Part shown: positions 42,111-51,470 of the stretch, in pieces
Numbering within the stretch: the stretch's first letter is position 1
Layout: each line of letters begins with the position of its first letter
Origin: Gemmatimonadota bacterium
GTDB lineage: Bacteria; Gemmatimonadota; Gemmatimonadetes; Gemmatimonadales; GWC2-71-9
Length of the DNA: 64,000 nt
Direction: 5' to 3'
NCBI GenBank assembly: GCA_022563595.1
Contig: JADFNB010000017.1
Location: forward strand, 1-64,000
Made by a program: the position numbers and the translations under genes
The notes under the pieces: generated by a model
Database searches by the model: none
Seen by the model: the letters and a program-made list of their open reading frames with translations, nothing else
Told to the model about the DNA's origin: nothing

Positions 42111-43571
42111 GTGAACGGGCTTGTCGACCTGCTTGCTGGGTTCCGCGTCTACGTCGTCGGCGCGCTCGCTGTGCTGCTCGCCGGTATCGCGTGCGGGCAC
42201 GCGATTCTCTACAAGCGGGATTCGCGTGCGGCGGTCGGCTGGGTCGGGTTGATCATTCTGGCGCCGATCGTCGGTGCGCTGCTATACGCGATGCTGGGCA
42301 TCAACCGCATTCGCCGGCACGCGTCGGAATTGCGTGCGCCGACGCTGCGGCTCTCGGGACCGCACACGGTAGCGCGGCGGGCCGATGCCGCGCTCACGGG
42401 GTGCTTGAGTGACGAGGCGCATCACCTCGTCGCCCTTGGCAGGCTCGTCGATCGCGTGAGCCGCCGTCCGCTAACGATTGGCAACCGCGTCCGGGCGTTG
42501 ATTAACGGTGACGAGGCGTTTCCGGCGATGCTCGAGGCGATCGGGCGCGCCGAGCGGTCGGTCGCGCTGTCCACCTACATCTTCGCTCGGGACTCGGCCG
42601 GTCAGCAGTTCGCGGAAGCTCTCGCACATGCGGTACAGCGGGGCGTGGAGGTACGGGTCCTGATAGACGGTGTGGGATCGCGCTACTCGTTCCCGTCGAT
42701 GGTCGGTGCCCTGAAGAAGCTGGGCATCCGCGTCGCGCGGTTCATGCCCACGTACGTTCCCTGGCGCGCGCCGTTCTGGAATCTGCGGAACCACCGCAAG
42801 ATCCTGGTGACTGACGGGCGGCTCGGTTTCACCGGCGGGATGAATATCCGGCGCGGCCACGTCCGCAGCTTCAATCCGGTGCGAGTGGTCCAGGACATGC
42901 ACTTTGCGGTCGACGGGCCGGTCGTGCAACAGTGCATGGAGACCTTCGCGGAGGATTGGGCTTTTACCACGGGTGAGTTGCTCGAGGGGCCGGATTGGTT
43001 TCCGGAGATCGAATCGGCGGGAACGATCGCGGCCCGCGGGATCACGGACGGTCCTGACGAGGATTTCGAGAAGCTCCGCTGGACGATTCATGGCGCCATC
43101 GCGTCGGCACGTCATTCGGTCCACGTGATGACGCCGTATTTCCTGCCGGACGATGCGCTGGTCACGGCATTGAACATAGCGGCGCTGCGCGGTGTGACGA
43201 TCCAGGTGGTGCTCCCGGCGGTCAACAACCTGCCGATCGTCCATTGGGCGTCCCGGGCACTCCTCTGGCAACTCGTCAAGCGCAGTTGCGAGGTCTACTA
43301 CACGCCGCCTCCTTTCGATCACACCAAGCTGTTTATCGTCGATGGCACGTGGACGCTGTTCGGATCGGCCAATTGGGATCCGCGCAGCCTGCGGCTCAAC
43401 TTCGAGTTCAACGTCGAGTGCTACGACGCGGCGTTCGCGGCAGAGATGGAATTGATCTTCGCCGACAAGCGGGACGCGGGTCGGCGCGTGACGCCCGCCG
43501 AGCTGGACGGGCGGTCGTTGCCGGTGCGGCTACGGGATGGGGTGGCGCGGTTGTTGACGCCGTACCTGTAG
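42111..43571 (+). CDS. cls: Cardiolipin synthase (phospholipase D family)
   Basis: 486 residues from GTG. Two N-terminal membrane helices (VYVVGALAVLLAGIACGHAILY and VGWVGLIILAPIVGALLYAML), then two HKD half-sites of the PLD fold: NHRKILVTDGRLGFTGGMNI (near residue 228) and DHTKLFIVDGTWTLFGSANWDPRSL (near residue 404). Cardiolipin synthases of this class join two phosphatidylglycerols or phosphatidylglycerol and phosphatidylethanolamine. Other family strings: YIFARDSAGQQFAEAL and VMTPYFLPDD. The stop codon is part of the large hairpin that follows. Confidence 0.93.
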   Translation: MNGLVDLLAGFRVYVVGALAVLLAGIACGHAILYKRDSRAAVGWVGLIILAPIVGALLYAMLGINRIRRHASELRAPTLRLSGPHTVARRADAALTGCLSDEAHHLVALGRLVDRVSRRPLTIGNRVRALINGDEAFPAMLEAIGRAERSVALSTYIFARDSAGQQFAEALAHAVQRGVEVRVLIDGVGSRYSFPSMVGALKKLGIRVARFMPTYVPWRAPFWNLRNHRKILVTDGRLGFTGGMNIRRGHVRSFNPVRVVQDMHFAVDGPVVQQCMETFAEDWAFTTGELLEGPDWFPEIESAGTIAARGITDGPDEDFEKLRWTIHGAIASARHSVHVMTPYFLPDDALVTALNIAALRGVTIQVVLPAVNNLPIVHWASRALLWQLVKRSCEVYYTPPPFDHTKLFIVDGTWTLFGSANWDPRSLRLNFEFNVECYDAAFAAEMELIFADKRDAGRRVTPAELDGRSLPVRLRDGVARLLTPYL

Positions 43572-43620
43572 GGCGCACATTGTAGGGGCGCACTGCTGCG
43601 CGTCCCTACAATGTGCGCCC
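43571..43620. repeat. Long hairpin between convergent genes
   Basis: GGGCGCACATTGTAGGG (43571-43587) and its exact complement CCCTACAATGTGCGCCC (43604-43620) form a 17-bp stem, with an inner GCGC/GCGC stem (43588-43591 with 43598-43601) in the loop. It overlaps the cls stop and lies 17 bp before the end of the protease gene. Without a T-tract it is not a textbook terminator. Its form resembles dispersed 'GTAGGGGCGCA' hairpin repeats in some genomes, but I cannot count copies. Confidence 0.75.
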
Positions 43621-43637
43621 CTACGACAGCATGCGTC

Positions 43638-46106
43638 TCAATTATCCGGATCGAGGATGTCGTCGATCCGAACGACCGCGTCCTCCAGGTGCAGGCGCGT
43701 GGCGCGGTCCCGCACCCGGCGCAATGCCGCGCCGATCTCGCGTTTCAACGTGTTGAGCTGACCCCGCACGAACGGGCGGATATCGCTCTGGCTCACGTTC
43801 ACGTTCGTGCGCGTGATGAACGCCGCGAACTGTGACGGGACGGACGGCTGTTCCTCGGTCATTAGGTAGCGCATCCGTTCCACGTACCCGCGCTGCAGGT
43901 TCCGCCGGAAGGTGTCGATCGGGCGGCCGCGCGGCAGCTCCGACCAGATGCCGCTGCGGAGTTCGTCCAGCATCTCGCCGAGCCCGTACGCCTCGCTCCC
44001 ACCTATCGCTTCGGCCTCGATGAGCCGTTGGAGGCGCGCGAAACTCAGCAGGTTGTTGACCACCGACACCTGACGCTGGCGAATCCGCTCCACGGCGCCG
44101 GCGTGCTCGATACGCGTGAGGATGTCCGTGTCCAGCATCCATGTCGGCGTCGCGAAGGCATGCTCGCGGAAAAACTGCATCGCGTCACGCTGCCTCGCCT
44201 CCGGGACGACCTGGTAAATGGGTCCCTCCTGATCGACGTTCTTCCGCGTTTGCGTGACGCCACCCACGACGGTCGCTACGTGGCCCATGTACCGTGCCCA
44301 CTGGCCGATGACCTGATTGTACAGCTCCTGAAGATGGCTGTAGTCGTTCAGGTCTTCATGCGACCAGGCAATCAGGTTCGGCATGATCTGCTTGAGGTTC
44401 GCGATCCCGTACTCGCTCGCGCCCACAGCGTCGTCGCTCAGCGCCTCCGTCTGCGATGTCGGATCGATCGAACTCCGGTTTCCGAACATGTACATCGGAT
44501 CGCCTTCGTGCTCGCGGATCCAGGCGTCGAGCGTCAGCCGCTCCGTCTCGGGCGAGTCGGCCTCGATGATCGGGCGGTAGCCCCAACGAATGGCGTAGTT
44601 ATCGTACGGCCCGATCCCCGGCATGAAGCAGACGCCTTCGTCCTCCGGTTGCGCTACATAGTTGAACCGCGCGTAGTCCATGATCGAGGGCGCCGTTCCC
44701 ATCCGGCACGTGAAGCTCGCCGACCGGAGCGAATCGACTGGATATGACGCGCTCGCCTTCATGTTGTGTGGCAGCCCCAGCGTGTGGCCTACCTCGTGCG
44801 CCGAGACGAAGCGGATCAACTGTCCCATGACCTCGTCGTCGAACCGGATAGCTCGCGCACTGGGGTTGGCAGCCGCGGTCTGCACGAAGTACCAGTTCCG
44901 GAGCAGGTTCATCACGTTGTGGAACCAGCCGATATCGCTCTCGAGGATTTCGCCGGTTCGCGGGTCGTGGACGTGCGGTCCGTATGCGTTCTGCGTGGCC
45001 GACGGGAAGTAGCGGATCACCGAGTAGCGGGCGTCTTCGGGATCGAACTCGGGATCCTCTTCCGGTGACGGTGGATCCATCGCTCGGATGGCGTTCCGGA
45101 AGCCGGCCTGCTCGAACGCGACGTTCCAGTCCTCGACTCCCTGCTTGATGTAAGGGCGCCACTGCTCCGGCGTGGCGGGATCGATGTAGTAGACGATCGG
45201 CTTGATCGGGTCCACCAGCTCGCCGCGCAGGAACGCCGCCGTATCGCTCGGCTCGAGGCGCCAGCGCGTGATATAGCGCCGGCCCTCCGCCCGTTGCGCG
45301 TCGATGCCATAGTCGGTCTGCTGCACGCTGATGAACCCGACGCGGTCGTCCGCCATCCGCCGCCGCATCGGGTTCGCGGGGAGCAGGATCATCGATTGCG
45401 CCATCTCGAGCGATATGCTGCCGGTCGATGAGTTGGCCGGCGGCTCCTGCGCCTCGTACGTAAGGACATGCCGGATCTCGACGTTTTGCGGGTAGCTCGC
45501 AAACCGCGATATGAAGGATCTGCTCTCGTCGAGACTTTTGATCTTGTACTGCTCGCGCCGCCGCCGCTGGATTCCCAACATCGGCACGTCCTTCGTGAAC
45601 AACTCGGTCACCTCTATGACCACATTGGAGCTGTCCTCGTTGTAGGCGGCGATGTCGAACGCGCGCACGATCGGCTCGAAGTTGGCGTTCACCACCGCCA
45701 AATAGATCGGCTTCGTGCTGTCGGCGACGTTCTGGTAGGAGACGATCCGCAGCAGGATCCTGTCGTCCTGTCGCTGCCAGCGGACTACCTGGGTGTTGGC
45801 CTTCTCCCCGCCGTAGCCGATGTTCGTATGGGTCCGCGCGATGCGTGTTACCAACAGCATCTCCCGGCCTAGCAGCTCGTTGGGGATTTCGTAGTAGAGC
45901 TTGGTCTCGACCTTATGGACGTGAAAGAGACCGGAATCGGTCTGCGCCTTGTCGGTGATCACATCCGCATAGGGCTTGATTCCCTTTTTGTCGCGGTCCG
46001 AGCGGTCCCCCTGCTCGGGTGAGGGTGCCTGGCTCGCCGCCCGGGCGCACGCGCCGACCACCGCCACCACGGCGAGCGCGATGATGAGTGTACGCAAGCG
46101 TTGCAT
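43638..46106 (-). CDS. Zinc-dependent metalloprotease of the DUF5117/DUF5118 family
   Basis: 822 residues from ATG at 46106 after AGGAG. Lipobox-like signal (VVAVVGACARA). Order: DUF5118-like N-terminus (KGIKPYADVITDKAQTDSGLFHVHKVETKLYYEIPNELLGREMLLVTRIART), DUF5117 region, the metzincin-like zinc motif in FVSAHEVGHTLGLPHNMKAS (near residue 435) and a C-terminal helical part. HEVGHTLGLPHN has the HExxHxxGxxH zinc-binding pattern. It is a probably periplasmic lipoprotein protease, common as multiple paralogs in Gemmatimonadota and Bacteroidota. Physiological substrates are unknown. Confidence 0.93.
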   Translation of the reverse strand: MQRLRTLIIALAVVAVVGACARAASQAPSPEQGDRSDRDKKGIKPYADVITDKAQTDSGLFHVHKVETKLYYEIPNELLGREMLLVTRIARTHTNIGYGGEKANTQVVRWQRQDDRILLRIVSYQNVADSTKPIYLAVVNANFEPIVRAFDIAAYNEDSSNVVIEVTELFTKDVPMLGIQRRRREQYKIKSLDESRSFISRFASYPQNVEIRHVLTYEAQEPPANSSTGSISLEMAQSMILLPANPMRRRMADDRVGFISVQQTDYGIDAQRAEGRRYITRWRLEPSDTAAFLRGELVDPIKPIVYYIDPATPEQWRPYIKQGVEDWNVAFEQAGFRNAIRAMDPPSPEEDPEFDPEDARYSVIRYFPSATQNAYGPHVHDPRTGEILESDIGWFHNVMNLLRNWYFVQTAAANPSARAIRFDDEVMGQLIRFVSAHEVGHTLGLPHNMKASASYPVDSLRSASFTCRMGTAPSIMDYARFNYVAQPEDEGVCFMPGIGPYDNYAIRWGYRPIIEADSPETERLTLDAWIREHEGDPMYMFGNRSSIDPTSQTEALSDDAVGASEYGIANLKQIMPNLIAWSHEDLNDYSHLQELYNQVIGQWARYMGHVATVVGGVTQTRKNVDQEGPIYQVVPEARQRDAMQFFREHAFATPTWMLDTDILTRIEHAGAVERIRQRQVSVVNNLLSFARLQRLIEAEAIGGSEAYGLGEMLDELRSGIWSELPRGRPIDTFRRNLQRGYVERMRYLMTEEQPSVPSQFAAFITRTNVNVSQSDIRPFVRGQLNTLKREIGAALRRVRDRATRLHLEDAVVRIDDILDPDN

Positions 46107-46197
46107 CAATGATCTCCTGGGGTGAGGTCTCTTTGGGTTTACGTGCATGAGGGGGAGGATGTTGAGATGGGTGGAAGCGCGGACGGATTTCAATCCG

Positions 46198-47865
46198 TCA
46201 TCCTCCCAGCAGCTCCGGGCCCTGCTCGAAGATGATGTCCACCGGGATGCCCGCCTGGGCCAGCCGGTCGAGGTCAGCCTGGAGTGCCGGCCCCACGACG
46301 CCCTGCTCGGAGAGCAGTGCGGCGGCCCGATCGATGTCACCGTCGCCCTGGAGCGTCAGGATCACGCGGGACAGCTCGGCCATGGCCTCGCGCATCCGGT
46401 CGAAGTCGACCCGGTATGTCCCGGTCGCATCGTCGCGGGTGAAGGCGCCGCGCTCTTGGAAGAAGTTGAACCGGACCATGTTGGCGCGGCCGTGCGCGCT
46501 CGACGCACCGAACCGTACCGACCGGAAGATGCTGGTCATGAAAGTGACGTAGTTGTCCTCGAGGCGGCCCGCGTCGATCACGCCTTGGTCGCGCAGTGCG
46601 GTGACCATGTAGAGACCCAGTACGTCGGCCTTGCCTTCCTCGATGGCTGATGCGTGCCGGCCCAAGGCCTGCCGCACCGTGCCGCGGTTGGTGATCGTGT
46701 TCTTGATGCCGAGACCGTGGGCCACCTCGTGAAACATCGTATTGGCGAAGAACGCGTCGAAGGTCACATACGCTCGTTGGTCCTCCGCGATCAGCATGTC
46801 GGCTATGGGGATGAGGATCGAGTCGAACTTCGCCCGCATGGCGTTCCTGAGCTGGAGGCGGCGCGTCCCCTTGGTGAGCTGCACCTCTTCGTCGTTCGGA
46901 AGGTTGATCGCGATAGTCTTTGGGCCGGCGTTGGCCTGACCCGCGTAGTAAACGACGTCGTACACGTTCAGATCGGAGTCGGTTCCCGGCGTCTCCGACT
47001 TGTAGTCGTCGGGCACCGGGAGACCGCGCTGGAGTGGGGTAAGCAGGGCCGCGTAGCGCGACAGCCGGCGGCTCCACTCGTGGTCCTTGATCAGGACGTA
47101 GGCCTCATGCGCGGCCTTGTAGCCGAACAGGTTGTCCTCGTACGTTTCGATCGGACCGATCACGACATCTATGGGGTTGTCCTTCATGTCGAGCCAGGCG
47201 ATATCGCTGGCTCGGTACTCGTCGCTGAGCAACGCGTCGGCGCGCAACATGAGGTAGCGCCGCAGTCCCGGGTCGTCGGCGAGCCGGGCGGCTTCGCGCA
47301 GCTTCGCGGCGGCGCGACCGGTGGCCGCGGCATAGGCGTCGTGGTATGGGATCGTGTAGAGTGAGCCGTCCTCGCGCCGCCGCACCAGCGTATACAGGCT
47401 GCGAAGCGCATCGGCCTGGTCGGGATGCGCGGCTATGTAGTCGGTGAACTCATCCGGGGTCAGATCGGCAGGGTAGAAACTCGCGCCGGCCTGCTTGGTC
47501 CCTTCCTCCGGAATGAACGGGATGTCATCATCCAAGCGGTCCCACGGTCCGTAGTTGATCTCCAGGTAGCGGCGGACGACGGGATCGTCGTGGCGCGCAA
47601 ACAGTGCCTCGCGATCGCCATAGGCCTGTTGCCAATAGATTGCGTCCATCTCGTCCGCGGCCTCGATCAGGATCGGGATCATGCGCCGCTCCCGTTCCGA
47701 GAGCCGGCTCAGGTCTGCGGTGAGCCGGAACGATGCATACTGGTCGACGCGCCGTTGCATGGCGCTCATCTCATCCGACGATGCGCGGGAAGCGCCGTTG
47801 CCCGTAGTGCAGGCCATGGTCGTGAGCAGGAACAGCGCGGTTCCGGTGGTTGCGGCGATACGCAT
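46198..47865 (-). CDS. Dipeptidyl-peptidase III-like (M49) zinc peptidase, lipoprotein
   Basis: 555 residues from ATG at 47865. Lipobox LTTMAC (Cys19). A zinc motif HEVAHGLGIKNTITNRGTVRQALG (near residue 376) and a third ligand in AIEEGKADVLGLYMV (near residue 406) match the catalytic region of bacterial M49-like proteins; classical DPP III has a longer HELLGH zinc motif, so this is the bacterial variant class. N-terminal helical part: ADLSRLSERERRMIPILIEAADEMDAIYWQQAYG. It should remove dipeptides from peptides, at the periplasmic face. It is upstream of and parallel to the DUF5117 protease, 92 bp apart. Confidence 0.85.
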   Translation of the reverse strand: MRIAATTGTALFLLTTMACTTGNGASRASSDEMSAMQRRVDQYASFRLTADLSRLSERERRMIPILIEAADEMDAIYWQQAYGDREALFARHDDPVVRRYLEINYGPWDRLDDDIPFIPEEGTKQAGASFYPADLTPDEFTDYIAAHPDQADALRSLYTLVRRREDGSLYTIPYHDAYAAATGRAAAKLREAARLADDPGLRRYLMLRADALLSDEYRASDIAWLDMKDNPIDVVIGPIETYEDNLFGYKAAHEAYVLIKDHEWSRRLSRYAALLTPLQRGLPVPDDYKSETPGTDSDLNVYDVVYYAGQANAGPKTIAINLPNDEEVQLTKGTRRLQLRNAMRAKFDSILIPIADMLIAEDQRAYVTFDAFFANTMFHEVAHGLGIKNTITNRGTVRQALGRHASAIEEGKADVLGLYMVTALRDQGVIDAGRLEDNYVTFMTSIFRSVRFGASSAHGRANMVRFNFFQERGAFTRDDATGTYRVDFDRMREAMAELSRVILTLQGDGDIDRAAALLSEQGVVGPALQADLDRLAQAGIPVDIIFEQGPELLGG

Positions 47866-47946
47866 GGCTGTGAACTCTTCGTGCGGGTCGGGCCGATGGA
47901 CTGGGACGAGGGAAGCTAACTTGGCGCGGGAGGGAAGACAAACAAG

Positions 47947-48825
47947 GTGCAGCGGGAGACCATCTCGGGGACGGCACTGGTCACTATCGGTGCTGTGATG
48001 ATCAGCTTCGCCGCCGTATTCGTGAAGCTCGCCCACGTCGGGCCGACCACGGCGGCGTTTTATCGCATGGCGATCGCGGGTTGCATTCTGGCGGTACCAG
48101 TGATCGCCGGCCGTCACCGTGCATGGTCGGGGGGTCGGGCAGTGCTCGTCGCCGGGGCGGCCGGGGTGCTCTTCGCGCTCGACCTCGTCGTGTGGCACCG
48201 CAGCATCCATTTCGTGGGTCCTGGGCTCGCGACCATCCTGGCGAACTTCCAAGTGTTCATCCTGGCCGGGTTCGGCATCATCGTGCTGCGGGAACGCGTC
48301 AGTTGGAGGCTCGCCGTCGCGATCCCGATGGCCCTCGCGGGACTGTTCCTGCTGGTAGGGGTGGACTGGTCGATCGTGAGCCGGAGTTACCGCGTAGGGG
48401 TGATCTTTGGGCTCGTTACGGCGGTCGTATACGGATCGTTGCTTCTCGTGCTGCGATGGTCCAGAAGCATCGAGCCACGGCTTGATCTGGTGCCCAATCT
48501 CATGGTCGTATGTCTGGTCGCGGCCGTGCTGCTCGTGCCGGTGGCGTTCGCCCAAGGCGAGGGGCTCGGCATCCCCGACAGTGAGACGGTAGCGCTGCTC
48601 GTGGGTTACGCGCTCACCGCACAGGTGGTGGGATGGCTCTTCATCACGCGCGGGCTCCCACGCGTGCAGGCCGGCAGGGCGGGGCTCTTGCTGTTGCTCC
48701 AGCCGTCATTGGCGTTCATTTGGGACATTGTGTTGTTCAGGCGGCCGACCAGCGGTCTGGACGTCGCGGGTGCGGTACTCGCGCTGGGGGCGATCTACCT
48801 TGGCACGGCGCCACGAGCCAGATGA
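47947..48825 (+). CDS. EamA-family (DMT superfamily) transporter
   Basis: 292 residues from GTG with ten predicted helices arranged as two EamA repeats: ALVTIGAVMISFAAVFVKLAHVGPTTAAFYRMAIAG..LALDLVVWHRSIHFVGPGLATILANFQVFILAGFGIIVLRERVSW and VGVIFGLVTAVVYGSLLLVLR..QAGRAGLLLLLQPSLAFIWDIVLFRRP. It probably exports a metabolite; substrates of this family are diverse. It ends 96 bp before the radical SAM fusion gene on the same strand, so could be in its transcript and export its product, which is speculative. Confidence 0.9.
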   Translation: MQRETISGTALVTIGAVMISFAAVFVKLAHVGPTTAAFYRMAIAGCILAVPVIAGRHRAWSGGRAVLVAGAAGVLFALDLVVWHRSIHFVGPGLATILANFQVFILAGFGIIVLRERVSWRLAVAIPMALAGLFLLVGVDWSIVSRSYRVGVIFGLVTAVVYGSLLLVLRWSRSIEPRLDLVPNLMVVCLVAAVLLVPVAFAQGEGLGIPDSETVALLVGYALTAQVVGWLFITRGLPRVQAGRAGLLLLLQPSLAFIWDIVLFRRPTSGLDVAGAVLALGAIYLGTAPRAR

Positions 48826-48921
48826 TGACGGGGGAACCCCATGGCGGGGTAGACTGTTGGGTTGTAAACCCCACAACCGGAATGTGACACAGACTGCCGG
48901 GCCGCCGGCGGAGGATCGTTC

Positions 48922-51396
48922 ATGACCCAACTAGCCGTGGGTGCTGAACTGCACGTGCCCTCCCTACATCTCTTCGAGGATGATGGGCTCACGTATGCGG
49001 TTGACGCGGAGGCGCCGAACTGGATCGCCGTCGAAGACCGCGGGCGCCGTATCCTCGATCAGTTGTCCCGTTTACCCATGACGCCCGAAGAACTCGTCCG
49101 GTGGTACGTGCGGGAGTACGATCAGGAGACCGGAAAGGCTTGGGTTCACGTGCACGACTTTCTTCGCGCGCTTCGTGGGGCGGGGATGCTCGCGGAGGAA
49201 CCGTTCGCCCGCCCGCCGTATCCGGGTCGATTGGCGCTGATTCAACCTGAGGGCCTGCGCGAGCTGTGGCTCCAGATCAACAACGCGTGCAACCTCCTCT
49301 GTGGCCACTGTCTAGTCTCATCCGGTCCCGGAGAGGCGCCGGGTCCGCCCATCGATTTCCTGACCGGCGTCGTGGACCAGGCGGCCGCGCTGGGTCTGGA
49401 GCGGCTCTACGTGACGGGCGGTGAGCCGTTCGTGCGTAAGGACGTGTTCACTCTCCTACACCACGCCACAGAGACGCACGGTCTGGACGTGATCCTACTG
49501 ACCAACGCGACGGTCTTTCAGGGTCGGGTACGCAACGAGCTACGTGCGCTGAATCCGGAGCGGGTCAAGTTCCAGGTGTCGATCGACGGGGCGCGGCCGG
49601 CCACCAACGATGCGATCCGCGGTGTGGGAGCCCTGGAGAAGGCGCTCGAGGGTGCGCGGTTGCTGGCGGACCTCGGCTTCGACCTGTCGCTCACGACCGT
49701 CACCACCTGCCGTAACCTGCGGGAGCTGCCCGAGATCCCGTCCATCGTCAAGTCGGTAGGTGCGTCGAGCCAGCATCTCATGTGGACCCACCGTCGAGGC
49801 CGCGCTCTCGGGAGCACGAACGGTTTCTTTCCCGAGATCGACGCGTTACTGGCCGCCGTCATGGCGACCGTGCGCGCCGCCGACGAAGCCGGTGTCGTGC
49901 TCGACAACGTAGCGGTGGTCAAGCGCCGGGTAAACGGTGTGCCGGGCGTGAAGTACGATTTCGGGAACGGCGGTTGGGACTCCCTCTGCGTGTTCTACGA
50001 TGGGAAGGTGTATCCCACCGCGGCCCTTGCTGGTGAACCGAAGCTCGTTTGCGGCAATGCGGTGAGCGACGGCCTGGAGAAGATCCTCGAGACCTCCTCG
50101 GTAGTGCGGCAACTGCGCCAGGCGACCGTTGCCCGCAAGCCTACAGCAGCCGACGATCCGTTCCGCTTCCTGACCGGTGGCGGCGACTGGGAGCACGCGT
50201 GGTGTTTCTCGGGCGGCGATCCGCTGGCGCCCGATCCCTACTATCGGATCGCTCACGCGCTGGTGCGGCATGTGATGACTACGCTCGGCCGGGAGAAGCG
50301 GGACCGCCTCAACCGGCGGTCGGGGTACGATGCGCCGGTCGTGCTCCATGCGATGGGGGAGGGCGCCATCGCGTGCGACACCGCCGACGGGGCTCTTGCC
50401 GAGCGCCCGGTCCTGACACTGCACTCCAACTGTGTGCTCTCGTTCGACGTCGATCGGCCGCGGGCCAAGGTGCGCGAGTACTACGCCGCCGCCGCCGAGA
50501 CACCTAAGGCCGACCTCTGTTGTCCGACCAAGTACGACGACGCGGCCATCGCGCACATTCCGCAGGACGTGCTCGACCGGTTCTACGGGTGCGGCTCGCC
50601 GATGGCCGCTGCCGACATTCGGCCGGGCGAGACGGTGGTTGATCTAGGCTCGGGCGCCGGTATCGATGTCTTCATCGCGGCGAAGCTCGTCGGCCCGACG
50701 GGACGCGCGCTGGGCGTCGACATGACCGACCCGATGCTCGCCATAGCCGAGGAGAACCGCTCCAAGGTGGCCGCTGCGCTCGGGTACGACGTCGTTGAGT
50801 TCCTCAAGGGATTCCTCGAGGCGATCCCGATGGCGACGCGGTCCACCGACCTGGTGACCTCGAACTGTGTCGTGAATCTCTCCCCCGACAAACCGCGCGT
50901 CTTCGAGGAGATCTGGCGCATACTCAAGAACCACGGCCGTTTCCTGATCTCGGACATCGTGAGCGAGGAGCCGGTGCCGCCGCACCTGAAGGTCGATCCC
51001 GAGCTGTGGGGTGAATGCCTCGTGGGTGCCCTCACCGAGGAAGAGTTCCTGGCGCAACTCGAACGCGCCGGTTTCTACGGGCTGACCGTGCTGCGGAAGA
51101 CGTACTGGAAAGAGGTGGAAGACTACCCGTTCTACTCCGTGACGGTGCGCGGCTACAAGTTCGAGAAGAGCGACGGGTGTGTGTACCAGGGACATCGGGC
51201 CGTCTATCTCGGCCCTGGGAAGGCGTTCGTCGACGAGGAAGGACACCTGTTTCCGCGCAACGAGCCGTACGAGGTGTGTACGGATACGGTTGCCAAGCTC
51301 GGTAAACCGCCGTACGCGGGGATGTTCGCGATCCTAGAGCCGGGTGACGATCGGGTGAGTTACGCCTGTTGCGATACGGGCGACGCGTGTTGCTAA
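48922..51396 (+). CDS. Fusion of PqqD-like domain, radical SAM/SPASM-like enzyme and ArsM-like methyltransferase
   Basis: 824 residues; GGAGGA lies upstream. Residues ~12-90 resemble a PqqD-type winged-helix peptide-binding domain (TYAVDAEAPNWIAVEDRGRRILDQL, TPEELVRWYV). Radical SAM core: cluster Cys123, Cys127, Cys130 (NACNLLCGHC) and YVTGGEPFV. A SPASM-like Cys region follows (SLCVFYDGKVYP, PKLVCGN, HAWCFSGGD). From ~520 a class I methyltransferase with DLGSGAGIDVFIAAKLVGPTGRALGVDMTDPML. Its FYGCGSP and SNCVVNLSPDKPRV strings match arsenite methyltransferases, with a DLCCP pair before it and a YACCDTGDACC tail. Activity is not predictable: peptide modification or organoarsenical synthesis. 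A SARP regulator and small peptides are nearby. Confidence 0.88.
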   Translation: MTQLAVGAELHVPSLHLFEDDGLTYAVDAEAPNWIAVEDRGRRILDQLSRLPMTPEELVRWYVREYDQETGKAWVHVHDFLRALRGAGMLAEEPFARPPYPGRLALIQPEGLRELWLQINNACNLLCGHCLVSSGPGEAPGPPIDFLTGVVDQAAALGLERLYVTGGEPFVRKDVFTLLHHATETHGLDVILLTNATVFQGRVRNELRALNPERVKFQVSIDGARPATNDAIRGVGALEKALEGARLLADLGFDLSLTTVTTCRNLRELPEIPSIVKSVGASSQHLMWTHRRGRALGSTNGFFPEIDALLAAVMATVRAADEAGVVLDNVAVVKRRVNGVPGVKYDFGNGGWDSLCVFYDGKVYPTAALAGEPKLVCGNAVSDGLEKILETSSVVRQLRQATVARKPTAADDPFRFLTGGGDWEHAWCFSGGDPLAPDPYYRIAHALVRHVMTTLGREKRDRLNRRSGYDAPVVLHAMGEGAIACDTADGALAERPVLTLHSNCVLSFDVDRPRAKVREYYAAAAETPKADLCCPTKYDDAAIAHIPQDVLDRFYGCGSPMAAADIRPGETVVDLGSGAGIDVFIAAKLVGPTGRALGVDMTDPMLAIAEENRSKVAAALGYDVVEFLKGFLEAIPMATRSTDLVTSNCVVNLSPDKPRVFEEIWRILKNHGRFLISDIVSEEPVPPHLKVDPELWGECLVGALTEEEFLAQLERAGFYGLTVLRKTYWKEVEDYPFYSVTVRGYKFEKSDGCVYQGHRAVYLGPGKAFVDEEGHLFPRNEPYEVCTDTVAKLGKPPYAGMFAILEPGDDRVSYACCDTGDACC

Positions 51397-51470
51397 CGGC
51401 AGTTCTGGCGGTGCCGTGTGGTACCGTGGTCGGGTTTGCGCAGATGACGGGGCAGTAGTCCCGCCGCCGG

